Translations under genes and position numbers: made by a program
Shown here: one piece after another, positions 18,173-26,791 of the stretch
How the letters are laid out: each line of letters begins with the position of its first letter
Numbering within the stretch: the first letter of the stretch is position 1
From: Clostridiales bacterium
Lineage (GTDB): Bacteria; Bacillota; Clostridia; Christensenellales; Aristaeellaceae
Assembly: GCA_015056085.1 (NCBI GenBank)
Contig: SVHA01000007.1
Span: 1-64,000 of the forward strand
Reading direction: 5' to 3'
Length of the DNA stretch: 64,000 nt
The notes under the pieces: generated by a model
Databases searched by the model: none
What the model saw: the letters and a program-made list of their open reading frames with translations, nothing else
What the model was told of the DNA's origin: nothing

Positions 18173-19219
18173 TTAAGCCTCGGTGGCTTCTTCCTTGGCG
18201 GTTTCTTCAGATTCTTCGGTTTCAGCCGCAGCTTCTTCCGTTTCTTCCGCCGCTTCATTCGCCGTTTCTTCGGCTATTTCTTCTTTCTGATTTTCCCAGG
18301 CTGCTTCCTGCTCGGCCTCGGCGGATTCTTCCGCAATCACTTCCGCTTCGGGAGCCTGCGGGGCTTCCGGCGTCACGGGAGGTTCGGGCACAAAGGCCAG
18401 CTGATCCTCAGAGCTGAACAGGCGCTGATGCAGGGGACGATCGTCGTCGTCGTCCGGCAGGTCTGCCACAGGGACAGGCACAGGCACAGCGGGGATTTCC
18501 GCCACAGGAGCGGGAACCGGCACCGGGGGAATTTCCACAGGAACAGGAACTTCCGGGGCGGTTTCCGCTGTGGGAATGACGTCTTCCGGCACCACAGGAG
18601 GCACGGGCGTCACGGGCAGCATGGGCTCTTCCATCTGGGGCAGGGGCTGGCCTTCCGGCACAGCATAAGCATTTTCACCGGAGACGTCGCCCTCGGAGCG
18701 GGTCACTTCCACCCGCACATCCAGCACATCCACGCCGGTGCAGGAGGTGACATACTGGCGGATCTGCTTCTGCAGAGCACCCACAGCCAGCGGGATGTTC
18801 ATCCCGGCTGCCATGCCCACATTCAGCCGGATGGAGATGCCGGTGCGCTCCTGGCGCATGGACACCTTGCTCACAGCGATGTCCTCGTGCTTCTCCACGC
18901 ACTTGAAGACCAGTTCTTCCAGCACAGGCACGGCGATGCCGATGGAGCCGTTTTCACTGTTCTGGGTCACCATGCTCACCTTGTTGCCGCGAGAGAGCAC
19001 CATCCGCACCAGCACATAAACGGCCAGCAGCACAGGCAGGACAGCGGCAATAATCACCAGCACGGTATCCGTGCCGGGCAGCAGGTTGCGGAGCTTGTTG
19101 AACAGGTCCGCCCAGTTCATCAAATCGGTAAAGGCCACTGCAAACAGCGCAGCGCCTGACAAAAGCAGCCACACCGCTGCAATCAGCAGCAATATACGGT
19201 CGATCACACGCAGCTTCAT
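18173..19219 (-). CDS. amaP: alkaline shock response membrane anchor AmaP with long Pro/Glu-rich tail
   Basis: 348 residues from ATG 19219 (GGAGGG upstream). Two transmembrane segments (residues ~8-30 and ~50-72) precede an Asp23-like fold with NKVSMVTQNSENGSIGIAV...LVFKCVEKHEDI. Typical AmaP proteins end near residue 180. Here about 170 more residues follow: first proline/valine repeats (PVPVEIPPVPVPAPV), then an extremely acidic Glu/Ala-rich terminus. AmaP tethers Asp23 beneath the membrane. The tail is probably a disordered spacer. It sits between asp23 and nusB. Confidence 0.88.
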   Translation of the reverse strand: MKLRVIDRILLLIAAVWLLLSGAALFAVAFTDLMNWADLFNKLRNLLPGTDTVLVIIAAVLPVLLAVYVLVRMVLSRGNKVSMVTQNSENGSIGIAVPVLEELVFKCVEKHEDIAVSKVSMRQERTGISIRLNVGMAAGMNIPLAVGALQKQIRQYVTSCTGVDVLDVRVEVTRSEGDVSGENAYAVPEGQPLPQMEEPMLPVTPVPPVVPEDVIPTAETAPEVPVPVEIPPVPVPAPVAEIPAVPVPVPVADLPDDDDDRPLHQRLFSSEDQLAFVPEPPVTPEAPQAPEAEVIAEESAEAEQEAAWENQKEEIAEETANEAAEETEEAAAETEESEETAKEEATEA

Positions 19220-19335
19220 GCGGGCGTCCCTCCTTCCAAGGGGAATGCTCCCCTTCCACGAAAAGGCACACCGGCAAGGCACACAACCCTGCCGGCGTAT
19301 GTCACACTCATCCTATGCGCTTGCAGGAAAGAGGA

Positions 19336-19857
19336 TCATTCCTCCTGGGCTTCCTGCTCGGCTTCGGGCGCTTCTTCCTCGGTCAGTTCCACTTCCACAG
19401 GCACTTCGGGAGCGGGGGCCGGAGCGGGCTCCTTGGCGCCGGGGATGGCGGCATTCTTGCGGCCGGCGTTGATGGCGGCCAGTTCCTTCTCGAAGCTCAC
19501 GCCCTGCACATGGACGTCCACCTTCACCACATGGAGCCCGGTCATGGACTCGATGCAGCGGCGCACGTTCTCCTGCACGTCATGGGCGGCCTTCTGAATG
19601 GGCTTGCCGTATTCCACCGTCACATAGAGATCCACGCTGGTCTCTTCGGTGCCGACTTCCACACGCACGCCCTTGGTGGCACTGGGCTTCTTGCCCAGAA
19701 TGGTTCCACCCACCACATTGCCCATGCCGGCAATGCCTTCCACTTCCGCAGCGGCGATCCCAGCAATGGTCGCCACCACATCATTGGCATAAGTGATGCT
19801 GCTGCTGGGCTCCATATCCACATCCATCGTCAAAGGGAGATTGTCTTTCTTTGCCAT
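19336..19857 (-). CDS. Asp23/Gls24 family envelope stress protein
   Basis: 173 residues from ATG 19857, with AGGAGG 9 bases upstream; the upstream ATG at 19875 overlaps that site and is rejected. The Asp23 core has SSSITYANDVVATIAGIAAAEVEGI, YVTVEYGKPIQKAAHDVQENV and MTGLHVVKVDVHVQGV. The C-terminal ~45 residues are Pro/Glu-rich and acidic, like the AmaP tail. It is expected to be a peripheral membrane protein held by AmaP. It has its own promoter and lies 116 bases before amaP. Confidence 0.93.
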   Translation of the reverse strand: MAKKDNLPLTMDVDMEPSSSITYANDVVATIAGIAAAEVEGIAGMGNVVGGTILGKKPSATKGVRVEVGTEETSVDLYVTVEYGKPIQKAAHDVQENVRRCIESMTGLHVVKVDVHVQGVSFEKELAAINAGRKNAAIPGAKEPAPAPAPEVPVEVELTEEEAPEAEQEAQEE

Positions 19858-19953
19858 GATAAGCACCTCCTGCAATTATGCATTGCCATCCGCCCCGGCA
19901 GCGGCCCTCATTGGAAGGGATTCCGCCCGCCAACGGGCATGATCATTCGGTTT

Positions 19954-19982
19954 ATTATAACACAGTTTCCTGCGCTTGACAA
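19954..19982 (-). promoter_or_regulatory. sigma-A promoter of asp23-amaP-nusB operon
   Basis: Minus strand TTGTCA (19982-19977), 17 bases, TATAAT (19959-19954). It drives asp23 and probably the genes to ispA. Confidence 0.75.
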
Positions 19983-20076
19983 GATTTCATGCGTGGATTC
20001 CCGCGGATTTGGGCGCTCTGCCCGGTGATTTTTCCCTCTTTTTTGCCGATTTTTCCCCGTCTGACAATTCTTTATC

Positions 20077-20110
20077 AAAAAAGCGCCCCGAATGCCGTGC
20101 TTCGAAGCGC
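20077..20110 (-). terminator. intrinsic terminator of the yicC-gmk-rpoZ-coaBC operon
   Basis: Minus strand GCGCTTCGAA / TTCGGGGCGC, a 10-bp stem with G-U pairs, then TTTTTTG; it lies 13 bases after the coaBC stop. Confidence 0.75.
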
Positions 20111-20123
20111 ATTTGAACAGAGA

Positions 20124-21329
20124 TCATGCCTGATGACGCAGGGCCATCACCTGATCCAGAATATCATCAGCCAGGGCCGATTTTTGTTTCATAGGCAACT
20201 CTTTGACACCCTCATGGGTGATCAGAGTTGCGATATTGGTGTCCACATCAAAGCCGGCGCCGGGTTTGGTGACGTCATTGGCCACGATGAGATCCAGATG
20301 CTTCTTGTCCAGCTTGCGCCTTGCGTTTTCCAGCAGATTTTCCGTCTCCGCCGCAAAGCCCACCAGCGTCTGTCCGGGGCGCTTCATCTGGCCCACGGCA
20401 GCGGCAATATCCGGGTTTTCCACCATTTCCAGCACGAGGGCCTCGCCGGCCTGTTTCTTATGCTTTTGGGCAAAAGTCTCCCGGAAGCGGTAATCCGCAG
20501 GCGCTGCCGCCTGAATGACCACATCCATCTCCCCTGCCCTGCCGGTCACAGCGTCGTAGAGGTCGCAGGTGGATTCCACGTGCACTTTTTCCACGCCCTG
20601 GGGCACTTCTGCCGTGACGGAGCCATACACCACCGTGACGTCAGCGCCGCGCCTCTGCGCTGCCCGGGCAATGGCGAAACCCATTTTCCCGGAAGAATCA
20701 TTGGTCATGTAGCGCACGGGGTCCAGGCGTTCTCTGGTGGCGCCGGCGGTCACCAGCACCTTCAGGCCCTGCATATCCTGCCGGGGGCAGAGCAGTTCCG
20801 CCGCTTCACTGACGATCTCTTCCGGCTCACTCATGCGGCCGGCGCCTGTATCGCCGCAGGCCAGCACGCCGCTGGCAGGGCCCACGAAATGCACACCCCG
20901 GCTTTTCAGGGTGGCGCAGTTTTCCTGGGTGACAGCAGCCGTCCACATCCCGGTGTTCATGGCAGGCGCCACCAGCACAGGTGCCTTGGTGGCCAGCACC
21001 GTGGTGGAGAGCATATCATCAGCGATGCCGCAGGCCATCTTGGCCAGGATGTTCGCCGTGGCGGGGGCAATCAGAAACAGATCCGCCCTTTTGGCCAGGG
21101 CGATGTGCTCCACTTCCCAGGTTTCGGGGCGGGCGAAGGTATCCGTCACCACCGGGTGATTGGACAGCGTCTCAAAGGTGAGAGGCTGCACGAATTCCGT
21201 GGCGTTTTGGGTCATGATGACATGGACGGATGCACCCAGTTTGCGCAGGCGGGACACCACTTCGCACGCCTTGTACGCCGCAATGCCGCCGGTAACGCCC
21301 AGCACCACTTCTTTTCCCGTCAACTTCAT
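20124..21329 (-). CDS. coaBC: bifunctional phosphopantothenoylcysteine decarboxylase / phosphopantothenate-cysteine ligase
   Basis: 401 residues, a CoaC-CoaB fusion of normal length for coenzyme A synthesis. CoaC half: VTGGIAAYK (FMN site), PAMNTGMW (near residue 125) and the flap ACGDTGAGRMSEPEEI (near 155). CoaB half from about 187: VTAGATRERLDPVRYMTN, SSGKMG and the KK dimer region KHKKQAGE. It follows rpoZ by 35 bases in the gmk-rpoZ-coaBC order common in Firmicutes; priA, often next, is absent. Confidence 0.97.
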   Translation of the reverse strand: MKLTGKEVVLGVTGGIAAYKACEVVSRLRKLGASVHVIMTQNATEFVQPLTFETLSNHPVVTDTFARPETWEVEHIALAKRADLFLIAPATANILAKMACGIADDMLSTTVLATKAPVLVAPAMNTGMWTAAVTQENCATLKSRGVHFVGPASGVLACGDTGAGRMSEPEEIVSEAAELLCPRQDMQGLKVLVTAGATRERLDPVRYMTNDSSGKMGFAIARAAQRRGADVTVVYGSVTAEVPQGVEKVHVESTCDLYDAVTGRAGEMDVVIQAAAPADYRFRETFAQKHKKQAGEALVLEMVENPDIAAAVGQMKRPGQTLVGFAAETENLLENARRKLDKKHLDLIVANDVTKPGAGFDVDTNIATLITHEGVKELPMKQKSALADDILDQVMALRHQA

Positions 21330-21364
21330 ACCTCTCCCCCCCCTTTCCGGTTTCGCTGAATATC

Positions 21365-21595
21365 TTACACTTCCGCCTTGGGCAGTTCGTCGCCGGTCTC
21401 GGGACGGTCATAGGTGATCAGGCCGCGCTTGATCTCTTCCACAGCCGCCTTGAGGGGCTTCATTTCCTGATCGTTGATCAGGCGGGTCGCGCCGCTGACG
21501 ATCTGACGGCCGCGCTTGGCAGCCTCCACCACCAGCGTATAGCGGGTATCGGCGTGTTCCAGCAGTTCCAGCACATTGGGCTCAACAACAGACAT
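21365..21595 (-). CDS. rpoZ: RNA polymerase omega subunit
   Basis: 76 residues from ATG 21595, which has AAGGAGG at 8 bases (the ATG at 21613 has none). MSVVEPNVLELLEHADTRY, VVEAAKRGRQIVSGA and KPLKAAVEEIKRG are the omega helices that latch beta-prime. It is located between gmk and coaBC. Confidence 0.93.
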   Translation of the reverse strand: MSVVEPNVLELLEHADTRYTLVVEAAKRGRQIVSGATRLINDQEMKPLKAAVEEIKRGLITYDRPETGDELPKAEV

Positions 21596-21702
21596 CAGGG
21601 TATCCTCCTTCAAACAATTGGCAATTGGGTATATTCACGCCGGGGGCTTTCGCTTTCCGGCGGAAAAGGCCTATCCGGGTATATATTCTACAGGAATGTG
21701 GT

Positions 21703-22305
21703 TTATTCCTGCGGAACGTCGGGATTAAATCGGGTGCGCTTGTGTTTTTCTGCCGCAATGATGGCCCGCACCTGGGAAAGCGCCTCGTCGAAGTTGTCAT
21801 TGACGACGATGTACTCATAGCGGTCCTTGCGGGAAATCTCCCTGGCCGCCTTGGCCATGCGGCCCTCCACCGTTTCGGCAGATTCCGTGCCCCGGCCTTC
21901 CAGGCGGCGGCGCAGTTCCTTGTAGCTGGGGGGCAGCAGGAAGATGCTCACGCATTCGGGCATCTTTTCCAGCACCATCATGGCGCCCTGGCTGTCAATG
22001 TCCAGCACCACGTTTTGCCCCTTTTCCATGCGCTGATACACTTCGCTCTTGAGGGTGCCGTAGTGGTTGCCGTAGACCTCGGCGTATTCCACAAAGGCGT
22101 CCTCGCTGACCAGACGCTTGTATTCCTCCATGGTCTTGAAGTAATAATGCACGCCTTCCTGCTCATAGTCCCGGCGGGCACGGGTGGTGGCGCTGACAGA
22201 AAACACCAGAGAGTCATCTTCCGCCATGATGGCCTTGACCATTTCGCCCTTGCCCACGCCGGAAGGCCCGGAAATCACCAGCAGCATTCCCTTGCGATTG
22301 TCCAT
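21703..22305 (-). CDS. gmk: guanylate kinase
   Basis: 200 residues. P-loop SGPSGVGKGEM near residue 11, the GMP-binding SATTRARRDYEQEGVHYYF (S/R/Y residues) and the lid region with RRRLEGRGTES. It phosphorylates GMP to GDP. GGAGGAG precedes the ATG. It lies 60 bases after yicC. In many Firmicutes a remA gene lies between yicC and gmk; here there is none. Confidence 0.97.
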   Translation of the reverse strand: MDNRKGMLLVISGPSGVGKGEMVKAIMAEDDSLVFSVSATTRARRDYEQEGVHYYFKTMEEYKRLVSEDAFVEYAEVYGNHYGTLKSEVYQRMEKGQNVVLDIDSQGAMMVLEKMPECVSIFLLPPSYKELRRRLEGRGTESAETVEGRMAKAAREISRKDRYEYIVVNDNFDEALSQVRAIIAAEKHKRTRFNPDVPQE

Positions 22306-22365
22306 GTTCCTTCTCCTCCAGCATCTTTGGTTCCCCGCAACAGCAGGGAGAAATCCTGCGGGCTG

Positions 22366-23238
22366 TTACACCGCATTCTGAATCTGCTCACGCAGTTTTT
22401 CGATCTCGCTTTTGAGGTTGACCACCAGCTGGGCGATGGCGGCGTCATTGGCCTTGGAGCCGATGGTGTTGGCTTCCCTGTTCATCTCCTGAATCAGGAA
22501 GTCCATCTTTTTGCCGGTTTCACCCTGGGCCTGAAGGTAAGCGCCCATTTGCGTAAGATGGCTTTCCAGGCGGGACAGTTCCTCGTCGATGGCGCACTTG
22601 TCCGCCATCAGCGCCACTTCCTGGGCCAGCCGCTGGGGCTCCACCGGGGCCACATCCACCTTGGAAAGGCGCTCCGTCAGACGGGTGCGGTATTCCTCCA
22701 CCACCAGAGGCGCACGCTCCATAATCTGAAGGCGAATCTGCGCCACTTGATGGAGGTGTGCTGCCAGATCGCTGCGAAGATGCTCGCCTTCCCTCAGGCG
22801 CATCTGCTCCAACTGGGCAGCGGCTTCCTGCAGGGCACGGGCCGTCAGGGCGGACACGGCTTCTTCATCCATGTCGGCCTCCGTCACCGTCACCACGCCT
22901 TCCATGGCCATGAGCCTGGTCAGCGTCATGTCGCTTGCCACATCGGAAACGGCATTTTGCAGCTGCTGAGCGGCCTGAACATACGCCCTGGCCAGGTTTT
23001 CATCCACGGCCACCTGCTTGTCGGAGCCTTCGGTGCGGCGGACGGTCACATACACGTCCACATGGCCGCGGCCCAGCACCGCCAGTTCCCGGCGCACCAC
23101 ATCCTCCAGAAAGGAAAGAGAGCGGGGCAGCCGGCAGGCAATATCCAGATACCGATGATTCACCGCGCGCAGTTCCGCCGTGGCTTCCCAGGCGCCTTCC
23201 CGGCACTGGCTGCGGCCGTATCCCGTCATTGAGCGCAT
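22366..23238 (-). CDS. YicC family endoribonuclease
   Basis: 290 residues, the family's usual length. It opens MRSMTGYGRSQ with AVNHRYLDI soon after, and closes with GKKMDFLIQEMNREANTIGSK (near 245-265), the two most conserved blocks of YicC/RicI proteins, which act as RNases in bacteria. ATG 23238 follows AAGGAGG. It is the first gene of the operon with gmk, rpoZ and coaBC. Confidence 0.93.
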   Translation of the reverse strand: MRSMTGYGRSQCREGAWEATAELRAVNHRYLDIACRLPRSLSFLEDVVRRELAVLGRGHVDVYVTVRRTEGSDKQVAVDENLARAYVQAAQQLQNAVSDVASDMTLTRLMAMEGVVTVTEADMDEEAVSALTARALQEAAAQLEQMRLREGEHLRSDLAAHLHQVAQIRLQIMERAPLVVEEYRTRLTERLSKVDVAPVEPQRLAQEVALMADKCAIDEELSRLESHLTQMGAYLQAQGETGKKMDFLIQEMNREANTIGSKANDAAIAQLVVNLKSEIEKLREQIQNAV

Positions 23239-23282
23239 TTGAGTCCTCCTTGCAAAGGGCGTACATCGCCATTTGAACTTTC

Positions 23283-23311
23283 ATTATATCACCTTCTCCC
23301 CGCTTTGGCAA
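23283..23311 (-). promoter_or_regulatory. sigma-A promoter of the yicC operon
   Basis: Minus strand TTGCCA (23311-23306), 17 bases, TATAAT (23288-23283), about 45 bases above yicC. Confidence 0.75.
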
Positions 23312-23364
23312 GATTTGTTTGCCGTGGCCTTCCTGTCCCGGAAGAATTTTTTTCTCAACTGGAA

Positions 23365-23393
23365 TTTACTTTTTGCAAGTTACAGAGTATAAT
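23365..23393 (+). promoter_or_regulatory. promoter of the DegV-family gene
   Basis: TATAAT at 23388-23393 with a weak TTTACT -35 at 17 bases; divergent from the yicC promoter. Confidence 0.55.
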
Positions 23394-23464
23394 ATACCTG
23401 CGACTCAAATCATTTGCTGGCGTATGTGGTGGCAACGCTGCGCAACAAAGAAGGATGGAGACAC

Positions 23465-24352
23465 ATGGCAAACTATGTTCTGAGCTGCTGCTCTACGGCT
23501 GATCTTTCCAGGGAGCATCTCGCCTCCCGTAACATTTCATACATCTGCTTCCACTATCAGCTGGACGGCAAGGATTATCTGGATGACCTGGGCGAAACGA
23601 TGCCTATTTCTGAATTTTATGAGGCCATGACAAACGGCGCTGACACCCGCACCGCCCAGATCAACATGACCGAGTATGTGGAATACTTCCGCAAATTCCT
23701 CGATCAGGGTCTGGATGTGCTGCACCTGACGCTGTCCTCCGGCATTTCCGGCTCTTACAACTCCGCCCGTCTGGCGAAGGAGCAGCTGGCAGAAATGTAT
23801 CCTGACCGCAAGGTGATCGTGATCGACTCGCTGGCGGCTTCCTCCGGCTATGGCCTGCTGATGGACAAGCTGGCGGACCTGCGGGACGAAGGCTACACGC
23901 TGGACGACCTTTCGAAGTGGGCTGAAGAGAACAAGCTTCGCCTGCATCACTGGTTCTTCACCTCCGACCTGACCTTCTTCATCAAGGGCGGTCGTGTGAG
24001 CAAGACCAGCGGCTTTGTGGGCAAACTGCTGAGCATCTGCCCGCTGCTGAATGTGAGCCACGAAGGCAAGCTGGTGGCGAGGGAGAAAATCCGCACCAAG
24101 CGCAAGGTGATTCAGGCCGTCGTGGAAAAGATGGCCATGTTTGCCGACGAGGGAGAAAACTACTCCGGCAAGTGCTATCTGTCCCATTCCGCCTGCATGG
24201 ATGACGCCACAGCCGTGGCGAATCTGGTGGAAAGCCGCTTCCCCCGCCTGAACGGCAAAGTGCTCATCAACGATGTGGGCACCACCATCGGCAGCCACAC
24301 CGGCCCCGGCACCGTCGCTCTGTTCTTCTGGGGCGAGGAGCGCAAGGACTGA
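23465..24352 (+). CDS. DegV family fatty-acid-binding protein
   Basis: 295 residues from ATG 23465; GAAGGATGGAG lies upstream and an earlier ATG at 23414 adds nothing DegV-like. N-terminal YVLSCCSTADLS, then TRTAQINMTEY, TLSSGISGSYNSA (near residue 92), VIDSLAASSGYG (near 118) and IKGGRVSKTSGFVGKLL (near 175), and GPGTVALFFWG at the end. DegV/FakB proteins carry an acyl chain for fatty acid kinase FakA; no fakA is in the window. A strong terminator follows. Confidence 0.93.
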   Translation: MANYVLSCCSTADLSREHLASRNISYICFHYQLDGKDYLDDLGETMPISEFYEAMTNGADTRTAQINMTEYVEYFRKFLDQGLDVLHLTLSSGISGSYNSARLAKEQLAEMYPDRKVIVIDSLAASSGYGLLMDKLADLRDEGYTLDDLSKWAEENKLRLHHWFFTSDLTFFIKGGRVSKTSGFVGKLLSICPLLNVSHEGKLVAREKIRTKRKVIQAVVEKMAMFADEGENYSGKCYLSHSACMDDATAVANLVESRFPRLNGKVLINDVGTTIGSHTGPGTVALFFWGEERKD

Positions 24353-24368
24353 CAAATCAACACCCATC

Positions 24369-24396
24369 AGCCGCTTCCTGCAGGAGGCGGCTTTTT
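24369..24396 (+). terminator. intrinsic terminator of the DegV-family gene
   Basis: AGCCGCTTCC-TGCA-GGAGGCGGCT followed by TTTTC. Confidence 0.85.
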
Positions 24397-24419
24397 CTGC
24401 GCCCAAAAGGGCGCTCGCC

Positions 24420-24448
24420 TTGACAATTTCCGGCGAAAAGAGTATGAT
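24420..24448 (+). promoter_or_regulatory. promoter of rnpB
   Basis: Consensus TTGACA (24420-24425), 17 bases, TATGAT (24443-24448); the RNA 5' end is expected 7-8 bases further at about 24456. Confidence 0.8.
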
Positions 24449-24455
24449 GAACATT

Positions 24456-24803
24456 GTGCGAGGTGACCAGACGATCGCGGGCCGCAAGGCGTGAGGAAAG
24501 TCCGAGCACCACAGGGCAGGGTGCCAGCTAACGGCTGGTGGAGGCGACTCCAAGGAGAGTGCAACAGAGATATACCGCCCCGGTTTGACCGGAGCAAGGG
24601 TGGAAAGGCGAGGTAAGAGCTCACCCACGGCTTGGCGACTTGTCCGTGATGTAAACCCCACCTGGTGCAAGATGCGTATGGGAGCAGATGCGGTTGCCCG
24701 CCGCGCTCCCGGCATCGCTTGAGTCTGCGCGGTGACGCCAGACCTGGATAGATGATCGTCCAATACAGAACTCGGCTTATGGGCACGCTCGCACACCTTT
24801 TTT
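24456..24803 (+). ncRNA. rnpB: RNase P RNA (class A type)
   Basis: The universally conserved 5' segment GAGGAAAGTCCGAGCACC is at about 24491, followed by AGGGCAGGGTGCCAGCTAACGG, the middle ACAGAGATATACC region, and the 3' ACAGAACTCGGCTTATG near 24765. P1 pairs GTGCGAG (24456) with CTCGCAC (24788-24794), and a T-run at 24798-24803 terminates. The catalytic RNA of RNase P processes tRNA 5' ends; its protein partner rnpA is at 38.8 kb. The presence of P6/P17-type pairing was not fully checked, so class A is likely rather than proved. Confidence 0.95.
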
Positions 24804-24835
24804 GATCTTCTACCCAAGGAAACGGAGGAGTTGTC

Positions 24836-25552
24836 ATGAATATCCGCCGCCTGATTGCTTTTATGCTCACAGCCATCCTGTGCCTGTGCGTCCTTTCCGA
24901 TGCCCTGGCCTGGGAGCCCGGCTTCACGGTCTACCACGGCGACCGGGAACAGAAGCGCATCTGCATCACTGTGGACGACTGCAAAGATGTGGGCTATATG
25001 TGGCAGATCTTCAACCTCAGCCAGGAACTGAACGTGCCCATCACCTTCTTCACCCTGGGCTATGTGCTGGAAAACACCGACCGTGACCTGTGGCTGGCCA
25101 TTGCCGCTTCCAACTGCGAAATCGGCAATCACACCTACTATCACAACACCCTGCCCAAGCAATCCCACACAGCCGGCGTCAACGCCCTTTTGCGTACCCA
25201 GGCCAAACTGGATGAAGTGCTGGGCTATCACTATCAAATGCAGGTGATGCGCCCGCCCTACGGCGAAATGCAGGATGCCTCCGGCAACTCCTCCGCCACG
25301 ATCCAGATCATACAGGACGCCGGTTACAGCCATGCTATCCTGTGGGACGGCATTCTCGACTACCCCGAAGATTGCTATCGCAGCGTGCAGAACGGCAGCA
25401 TCATGCTGTTCCATGCCCTGAAGGATGACGTGACCGTGCTGACGGAGATTCTCCCCTGGCTGATTGAGGACGGCTACGAGTTCGTCACCGTCAGCGAAAT
25501 GCTGGGCCTGCCCCCTGTGACCACCAGTACCGACCTGTTCGTGCTGGATTAA
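24836..25552 (+). CDS. secreted polysaccharide deacetylase (NodB homology domain)
   Basis: 238 residues. Signal peptide (residues 1-25, ending SDALA/WE), then a CE4 domain: motif 1 is ICITVDDCKD (near residue 42; the usual is TFDDG), motif 2 GNHTYYHNTL (metal histidines, near 97), motif 3 MRPPYGEM (near 138), motif 4 around AILWDG and motif 5 IMLFHALKDD. The catalytic Asp-Asp and both histidines are kept, so activity on peptidoglycan GlcNAc or another exported polysaccharide is likely. AACGGAGGAG precedes the ATG. It may share read-through from rnpB. Confidence 0.92.
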   Translation: MNIRRLIAFMLTAILCLCVLSDALAWEPGFTVYHGDREQKRICITVDDCKDVGYMWQIFNLSQELNVPITFFTLGYVLENTDRDLWLAIAASNCEIGNHTYYHNTLPKQSHTAGVNALLRTQAKLDEVLGYHYQMQVMRPPYGEMQDASGNSSATIQIIQDAGYSHAILWDGILDYPEDCYRSVQNGSIMLFHALKDDVTVLTEILPWLIEDGYEFVTVSEMLGLPPVTTSTDLFVLD

Positions 25553-25570
25553 CTCCATACAGACAAAAGC

Positions 25571-25608
25571 AGCGGATACCCAGCATATGCTGAGTATCCG
25601 CTTTTTTA
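25571..25608 (+). terminator. terminator after polysaccharide deacetylase (probably bidirectional)
   Basis: AGCGGATACCCAG / CTGAGTATCCGCT, then TTTTTT on the plus strand; the minus strand has CTTTTG and can serve the convergent gene. Confidence 0.85.
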
Positions 25609-25625
25609 TGCTGTTTTTTGGGGAA

Positions 25626-26648
25626 TCAGTCGTTGTCCTGCTTGACAGACCGATCAGGCACATCCAGCATGAGGGTTTCTTCATCAGCGTCCCAGATGAC
25701 GGAAGCGTGAAGGGCATTTTTGAGGAAATCCTCGGTGACGAACAACTCCGTCACTTTGCCATCAGCCGTTTCCCGGAGGACGTCGCCCTTTGTCAGGGGG
25801 ATGGTTTCGTCCCCGAGGGTGACGGTGACTTCATCACCCTTGAAGGTGAAATGCAGGCCGTATCCGGCGCCGGAGAAATCAGCAGAGCCGTCATCGTGGC
25901 AGGTCAGCGCCCAGCCGGAAATGGCGGCGCACAGGTCGGAAAAGGACACCACCCGGCGACCATCCACATCCAGATACACTCTGGGGTAATACGCCTTGAG
26001 TTCGTCGCCCTCCACACGGGTCACCGTCAGGGGCAGGCCGCCATCCAGCATCACCACGGCGGCGTTTTCCACCCGGGTCAGGTTCAGCTGGGCGTCCGCT
26101 TCCGGCACGCTGCCGGGCACGGTGGGCACAGCGGTCTGCTGGCTTTGAAGCGTGGGCGTGGGCGTGGGCGGAGGCGGCGTGGCAGGAATGGCGGGGAAGT
26201 TGCTCACCACATACTCGTACTGGTACAGGAACGTCTGGGTGGCATCGCCGGCCACACCATCAGCAGTCAGGCCATTGTTACGCTGGAACTGCTTCACCGC
26301 CTGACGGGTCTTTTCGCCGTAAGCGCCATCTGCTTCGCCTTCCGGCAGATAACCCAGCTCAATGAGCCTTTCCTGCAGTTTGCGCACGTTCTTGCCCCGG
26401 TCGCCCGCCTCCAGATTGGCATAACTCAGATTAGGCGTGATAGTGGGATAAGGCGCAGGGGTGATGGGTACTTCGGTGGGCACCTCCGTGGCGAAGACCA
26501 TCAGCTGCTCAGGCACTTCGGTGGCCACTTCCACCACAGCGGTGGGCGCCAGCGTGGGCGTGGGCACGTCCTGCGGCAGAGGGCCTTCCTGCACCGTGGA
26601 GACCACCGTCAGCCCCATATAAATCAGCAGCGTTTTCAAAAAGTCCAT
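25626..26648 (-). CDS. exported peptidoglycan-binding protein with Pro/Thr-rich linkers
   Basis: 340 residues from ATG 26648 (AAAGGAG at 9 bases). The N-terminal hydrophobic helix (FLKTLLIYMGLTVVS) is followed by a long Pro/Thr/Val-rich stretch, a PG_binding_1 domain (residues ~100-160: DRGKNVRKLQERLIELGYL, DGAYGEKTRQAVKQFQ), a second PTPTPT linker, and a C-terminal ~150-residue domain with YLDVDGRRVVSFSDL and KNALHASVIWDADEETLML that resembles copper-amine-oxidase-like/stalk domains. It probably sits in the cell wall. Catalytic residues are not seen. Confidence 0.82.
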   Translation of the reverse strand: MDFLKTLLIYMGLTVVSTVQEGPLPQDVPTPTLAPTAVVEVATEVPEQLMVFATEVPTEVPITPAPYPTITPNLSYANLEAGDRGKNVRKLQERLIELGYLPEGEADGAYGEKTRQAVKQFQRNNGLTADGVAGDATQTFLYQYEYVVSNFPAIPATPPPPTPTPTLQSQQTAVPTVPGSVPEADAQLNLTRVENAAVVMLDGGLPLTVTRVEGDELKAYYPRVYLDVDGRRVVSFSDLCAAISGWALTCHDDGSADFSGAGYGLHFTFKGDEVTVTLGDETIPLTKGDVLRETADGKVTELFVTEDFLKNALHASVIWDADEETLMLDVPDRSVKQDND

Positions 26649-26660
26649 TCTTTGCATCTC

Positions 26661-26676
26661 CTTTGAGCGCTCAAAG
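26661..26676 (-). promoter_or_regulatory. palindrome overlapping the ribosome site of the peptidoglycan-binding protein gene
   Basis: CTTTGAGCGCTCAAAG is a perfect 16-base palindrome between promoter and start; its 3' arm (CAAAG) runs into the AAAGGAG ribosome site on the minus strand. It could be an operator or a hairpin that masks translation. Confidence 0.4.
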
Positions 26677-26694
26677 CGTCTGCATACCGTCTCT

Positions 26695-26723
26695 ATTATA
26701 CGACATTTTTTCGGGAAAGACAA
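26695..26723 (-). promoter_or_regulatory. promoter of the peptidoglycan-binding protein gene
   Basis: Minus strand TTGTCT (26723-26718), 17 bases, TATAAT (26700-26695). Confidence 0.7.
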
Positions 26724-26791
26724 TCATTTCCCTTTGATGAGCGGGCAAAAGTGAAGAATTTACATTTTTTCGCCGGAAAATGCGGCCTTGC

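Noticed and set aside
19220..19335. Terminator between asp23 and amaP
   Set aside because: Only a 6-bp CCGGCA/TGCCGG stem with a large loop; too weak, and the genes are expected to be co-transcribed.
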